Source: Archilochus colubris (taxonomy: Eukaryota; Chordata; Aves; Apodiformes; Trochilidae). From it: a stretch of 64,000 nt of DNA. A program made the position numbers and the translations under genes. The notes below the pieces were generated by a model. The model saw only the letters and a list, made by a program, of their open reading frames with translations. It was not told where the DNA came from and made no database searches. This document shows positions 59,428 to 64,000 of this stretch, in pieces. Position 1 is the stretch's first letter, and each line of letters begins with the position of its first letter. The DNA is taken from assembly GCA_023079485.1 (NCBI GenBank), contig CM041104.1, positions 2,233,676-2,297,675 of the forward strand, in the 5' to 3' direction.

Positions 59428-59933
59428 CCTACTGTGTCCAGTTCTGGGCCCCTCAGTTCAGGAAGGAGATTGAGGTCCTGGAGCGGGTCCAAAGGAGGCA
59501 ACTGGGCTGGTGAAGGGACTTGAGCACAGACCCTATGAGGAGAGGCTGAGGGAGCTGGGGGTGTTGAGGCTGGAAAAGAGGAGGCTCAGGGGAGACCTCA
59601 TCACTCTCTCCAACTCCCTGAAAGGAGGTTGGAGCCAGGGGGGTGTTGGGCTCTTTTCCCAGGCAACTCTCAGCAAGACAAGAGGGCAGGGTCTCAAGTT
59701 GTGCCAGGGGAGGTTTAGGTTGGATATTAGAATTTCTTTCTGGAGAGGGTGATCAGCCATTGGAATGGGCTGCCCAGGGAAGTAGTGGATTCTCTGTCCC
59801 TGGAGATATTTCAAAAGAGCCTGGATGTGGCACTCAGTGCCATGGGCTGGGAACTGCAGCAGGAGTGGATCAAGGGTTGGACTCGATGATCTCTGAGGTC
59901 CCTTCCAACCCAGCCAATTCTATGATTCTATGA
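59428..59933 (+). mobile_element. CR1 LINE, 5'-truncated 3' half
   Basis: About 505 bp of CR1 in the plus orientation, from 'tgtgtccagttctgggcccc' to the 'ccaattctatgattctatga' end. The ORF2 C-terminal block ([20 protein letters not shown] and [20 protein letters not shown] equivalents) is easy to read. A frameshift near 59503 and another near 59745 break it. Its 3' UTR matches the copy at 21.8-22.5 kb, including the 'ggctcttttgaaatatctcc' block, so both derive from one young subfamily. Confidence 0.95.
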
Positions 59934-62900
59934 CATCTCATTGCTCGGGGTCGTGTGTGAAAGGAACACCAGGGATGTATTCCTGACTCCACTGGGCTTC
60001 CAAAGACCCAGGAGCTGCAGAAATACTATGTGCCTATTTCAAAATTACAAAAAGCTATCAGAAGGTTTGTGGTGCCTTGAATGAACATTCTGACAGAGCA
60101 GGTAGAGGAGGGGGAGGTGGAGGTGGAGTGAAAGCAAAGGTTTAGTGTCTCCCTCTTCCAAGGACCCCTATAAGCTCCTTCCAAGAGCTGCAGGAGTCTG
60201 CTTATTCTGGTGCACTGCTTTTAAGAGGGGGAGAGAGCAGTGCAGGAAAGTGCTGTATGGTCATCTGGTGGCTGGTAAAGCAGGCTGTCCTCTCCTCAGG
60301 GTCTTTAACCTCTTGATACTATGAGCAGAAAGGCTTTCAAGACTCCATAGCCACACAAGGAGTCCTGCTTTCCTTTAGATGAAATATGTGGTGATGGTGA
60401 ATGTGTCTGATTGGGAATGTTGTTCACTTATTGCACCAGCCAGAAGGCAGATGTTGAGTGTTTTTTTGCACTTCATAGAAACTTTTCTTTTGGAAAGCAT
60501 AGACCAGAAGAAACCAGAAATAATATTTTTCAAAACTGTCAACTCAATCTCTTAGATATTTCTTTTTTCCCAGGGAATGCTGATGTTCCAAAGATTGGTG
60601 CAAAACCTTTCTGAAACAAGCCATTATGTCTTCTTGCACAAGCAAATAAATGTGGGCTCACTATGGAGAGGAAAGTGAAGAGTTTGGTTTATTTCTGTGC
60701 TAATAGGTTGCTCTTTTTCTTATTATTTGCATCTCAAGTATTTATTTCAGGTTCCTGACATGCCCTGAGATATCTCCAGTTATTTTGAACAAATAAATCA
60801 TGTCTTGTCTATAGGATCCCCCCCGGGGTGTGGGGCAAAGGAGGTATCATTTTCCAGTGGTCTGGGTCCCTGGGCAGAGCGTGGCAGCCTGGTGATTGAT
60901 TTCTGAAGTCTTGGAGGTGAGCACCATCCCCAGGCTGCAGGGCAGGACAAATGACCTGTCAAACTCCATGCATTTACCTGCTGGTTGTGCAACCCACAGA
61001 GATGTGGGATGGTGGAGTCAGCTGGGAAGGAGGAATCTGTGTTTGTGCACATTCTCTGTGTTTTCTGCCTCTAGGTTGCTTTTGGGAAGTTTTTGCTGTA
61101 GTTTCTCAAGTTGTGCAGGTGACTTGGTTAGTTAGTTTGGGTCCTGTTTCTGTGGTTTCTTGGTCTCTGATAATGAAATGTGGAGTTAAATATGGGAATG
61201 CAACAGGAAGAACTCCCATCTACAATTAAAGTGTCATTTTTTTGTGGATGTTTGCAAGTAGAATTACAAGAATAAACAGATGCGGAAGCGAATCCTAGAT
61301 ATGATCTTTAATTAGATTAAAACCTACCATTACAGAATAATAAATTGTTTAACTATCACAGTACAGCTTCATAATTCTTTACACATTGATTTTTGCCTAA
61401 GGCCCTCAGAGAGTGACTTCAACAAAACTTAGAGATTATGTCTGATTATTAAGTGAAAATACTTTTTTTGATGCCCTTCCAGACTCATGAGCATCTCTTA
61501 ATGACCCTGTTAAAAAAAAACATTACATCCTTGATAACTTTGGCAGCTGCATGGGATGTTGCTTGGTTCGTTTACCTGTGCTCAAAGCGAAGTTAAGTCA
61601 AATGCTGACCTGAGAATGTGACAGGAAGATCATTTTTTCCTTTCAGCCCTTCTAAATTAAAACACATGCCCCAGTGTTTCAAGTACAAGGACCCCATTAA
61701 TTTCTGTCGTTGGGTTACATCTTAACTCAGAAGTGATTCACAGCATCATCCATCTCCAGTCTGCTAATTTCAGCAAGCTGAGCCTTGCAGGGTCTATTGC
61801 TAACAATGAATTTTTTTTTTTTTAAACAATTTTATCTCTCCCATTTGCAGTGTTAGTCAGCATGTCTTCAGCCAGTGGCTTCCCCAGTATTCCCAGCAGC
61901 CACAGCCCTTTCCCCTGGTGGGGGAGCCAGCACTGCCTGCTTGGAAATGGGGAGTTCAAATCCCCAAAGTTGCTCCATCTCTCCATGAATCACATGGCTG
62001 GAATCACCAGCCATGCTTCTTGCCACCCAGGCATCAGCTGTCCCCACTGGGCTTGGATGCTGCATGTGAGGCAGATAAGTACCTGCCTGGATTTTAGGCT
62101 AAGAATCTGGGCCTAACTTCTAGTGACCTCAGGGGTGCTGATTTTATTTTAGTTTTAATGGCTTTTAGCAATAAATGTATGTACCTGGCTCATAGGAGTG
62201 TTAACAAGCAGTAATTACACAATGTTTGTAGATGGCTTTGAGAGCTTGAGCTTATTATTTGTCACCTGCAGTGTAGTTAACAATCCATATACCTTTTTTC
62301 TTTGCTTCACAGCAAGTATTGTATCAAAAGGAGTCTCTATCTGCTGCACAGGAGCATTTAGAAACCATTATTATTACATTAATCCAGATGGCTGACATTG
62401 CCTTTGTGTAGGGCACTGGCCTCTTACCTCTGGACATGCAAGAGCACTCAGTCTCACAAAAGAACACATTACTTGCCATCCATCTTCCTGGCAAAACTCT
62501 CCAGTTTCCCACTGTCCAAGGGAAGCCCAGCTTGCCAAGTGCCAAGTGAGTCAATCAGAATGTGCCAAGATGTGGAGAATCAGTTCCACCTGGGAGTTTT
62601 TAGCAAAGCTCAGTGTGATGTCTTCCAGGGTCCTGTCCCATGCACTGGGCTGTGTGCAGCATCTGACAGCTGAAAACAGCTCAGCTCTTGCTCATTTGCC
62701 AACCTTGCTTAAGAGGTGAGCAGTGAGCAAAGCTTGGAACAGCTGCTGCTTGGAAAATCAGATGTTAGGTAGGCTTTAAATATGTAGTGGGCATCTGCTG
62801 GGGGGCTGCAAGTTGCTGTGAAGGCTTAAGAGACTTTCTCAGTTTTGGTGCCATGATGCTCCCTGCAGAATTCAGCTGGTGCTTGTGGCTGGGGTTGTGC

Positions 62901-63109
62901 ACACCCACACAGCAGAGGGTGTGGAAGAGGTTGTAGAATTCCTGATGATCAGGAAAATGTTTTTCCCATCTCTAATGTCTAGATCAGCGCCCAAGACTGA
63001 GTGTAATCAGTTGAAAATGTACCTCTCTCTATGCATTATTTCATATAATCCTTATTTCACAGCTGTCTGCCTATCTGAGCTTGAACAGGTACTTCTGAAA
63101 CCCTCTGGC
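59934..63109. other. Non-coding interval with an AT-rich conserved-element-like block
   Basis: No exon was found. The block 61240-61460 is AT-rich, contains TAATTAGATTAAA and several TAAT/ATTA words plus isolated CpGs, and resembles a conserved developmental enhancer in texture. A T13 run lies at 61811-61823. The rest is unremarkable. Confidence 0.45.
61811..61823. repeat. Poly(T) tract (T13)
   Basis: A short mononucleotide run. Confidence 0.85.
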
Positions 63110-63360
63110 TTTTTCTAATCTCTCAGCAATTCTGTGTCACCTGCAGATTTGGCCTCCCTCTCCAAGGAGACAGTTTGGTGGTGGAGCAATGTGCTGTCAC
63201 TCCCATGCCATGTCACCTCTGCTGCTCCTACCCCCTGTTTTAGTCTCTCCCTATCAGTGGCAGGGTCGTGCCTCTCACCTCATGCCTGTTATTCCCCATA
63301 CCAGTTTCTTGTCAAGACTTTGACAAATGTTTTTTGAAAAGCCAAGTGCTTTTCTTGGCC
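63110..63360 (-). mobile_element. Possible fossil LINE reverse transcriptase fragment
   Basis: On the minus strand LAFQKTFVKVL (about 63315-63350) resembles palm motif A of CR1/L2-type RT (LDFQKAFDKVP). EREAKSAGDTELL (about 63120-63160) resembles the catalytic block CTLSKFADDTKLL. The order is correct for one RT, but the spacing is shorter than in an intact palm, implying a deletion. Key aspartates are partly lost. This is a weak call based on two decayed motifs. Confidence 0.4.
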
Positions 63361-64000
63361 TCCTTTTAGTCATTATTTTATTGATGTTTTCCAGAAAACT
63401 AATTAGAGGCTCAGCTGCTCCTGATGGCAGCTTTGCTTTTCTCTCCTGTCACATTGTGTTCACCATGGTACTTCAGTCCTAACTAGATCCCTAGCTAAAC
63501 CAGAGGTAATGTATGGTGCTTTCTGCTCTCTATAAACAGCAGTTGTCTTCTCTTCAGTCAGACCACATGCCACAACCATTTAATTTAGAGGAAGGGTTTG
63601 TGCTGAGTGAGAGCAGGCAGTGGTGGTGGGGGGTGGCTGCTGGAGGAGAGGAGTGAGGAGGTTGCCCCAAGGCAAGCAGGGCCCTTTAGGAAATCAGGGC
63701 TGTCCCTGGGCTCTGCACATCTGTGGAACATGAGTTTTCTTCCTAGTAGAAAATCAAGGTGAGGTTCTTCCCTGGCCTCATGAAGTGACCTGACCTGCTC
63801 CTGCTGGGGTTTACATGCTAAACTTTTGCCTTCCAGGAGCTCTTATGATAGGGTGAGGTGCTGTTGAGTGGTACCTTGCAATGGCCAAAAAGCTTAAAAT
63901 GGGAAAAGAAATGAACTCCAATGTGCACATAGTTCCCAAGGGCATTGACATAGGCTGTAAGCTTGTGAGAAGAGAGGAAGAGCATGTAATTCAGGGGTCA
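63361..64000. other. Non-coding interval to window end, no gene recognised
   Basis: Mixed-composition sequence with no repeat, promoter or exon recognised. Confidence 0.5.

Noticed and set aside
61940..61965. tRNA T-arm-like word around 'ggggagttcaaatcccc'
   Set aside because: The stem has only four pairs with a nine-base loop. No acceptor stem, D-arm or anticodon arm can be built upstream.
1..64000. CRISPR arrays, operons, phage or insertion-sequence features
   Set aside because: Repeat content (CR1), CpG depletion and lack of long frames show vertebrate nuclear DNA. No regularly spaced direct repeats with unique spacers were seen.

Overview
This window looks like non-coding avian chromosomal DNA. 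It is moderate in GC, poor in CpG and open in almost no long frame. The recognisable interspersed repeats are almost all CR1 LINE pieces, most cut off at the 5' side and ending in the ATTCTATGATTCTATG-type tail typical of bird CR1. I see no L1, no Alu-like SINE, no bacterial or phage gene, no CRISPR array and no convincing tRNA or rRNA. Other sauropsids also carry CR1, so 'bird' is an inference from repeat type, tail form and low repeat load (CR1 covers roughly 5-6% of the window by my boundaries).

Layout. At the left edge (11-90, 273-377, 701-752) three short segments have plausible splice borders, compatible phases, one shared reading frame and an ATTAAA about 130 bp after the stop. They may be the 3' end of a gene entering from the left; I do not recognise the product. 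From about 0.9 to 33 kb the sequence is intergenic or intronic, with CR1 remnants at 3.1, 19.1 and 21.8-22.5 kb, a CpG-rich patch at 10.06-10.33 kb, a possible ancient MIR-type SINE remnant at 15.8 kb and several AT-rich blocks resembling conserved non-coding elements.

The most distinctive region is 33.4-36.8 kb: a diverged direct tandem duplication with a period near 1.28 kb. Each copy begins with an 87-bp GC-rich core (33807-33893 and 35090-35176) holding an E2F-like site, a GC/CACCC box and a YY1-type site. The core is far better preserved than the sequence just after it. Each core also contains an ATG opening a frame that starts with the same ten residues and rejoins at a homologous block about 85 codons later. 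The right copy has a CR1 insertion and a stop where the left copy reads through. A duplicated CpG promoter (non-coding RNA or small gene), a pair of unusual LTR-like units and a decayed gene family are all possible.

From 36.8 to 64 kb the sequence is again gene-free. It has CR1 tails at 44.2-44.7, 49.0-49.5, 50.8 and 59.4-59.9 kb, two fossil non-LTR reverse transcriptase cores on the minus strand (52.85-53.56 and, weaker, 63.11-63.36 kb), several A-rich or T-rich tracts and a strong G-run tract at 39.7 kb. No pathway or operon logic applies. The window is best read as a gene desert or large intron with one promoter-like duplicated locus.
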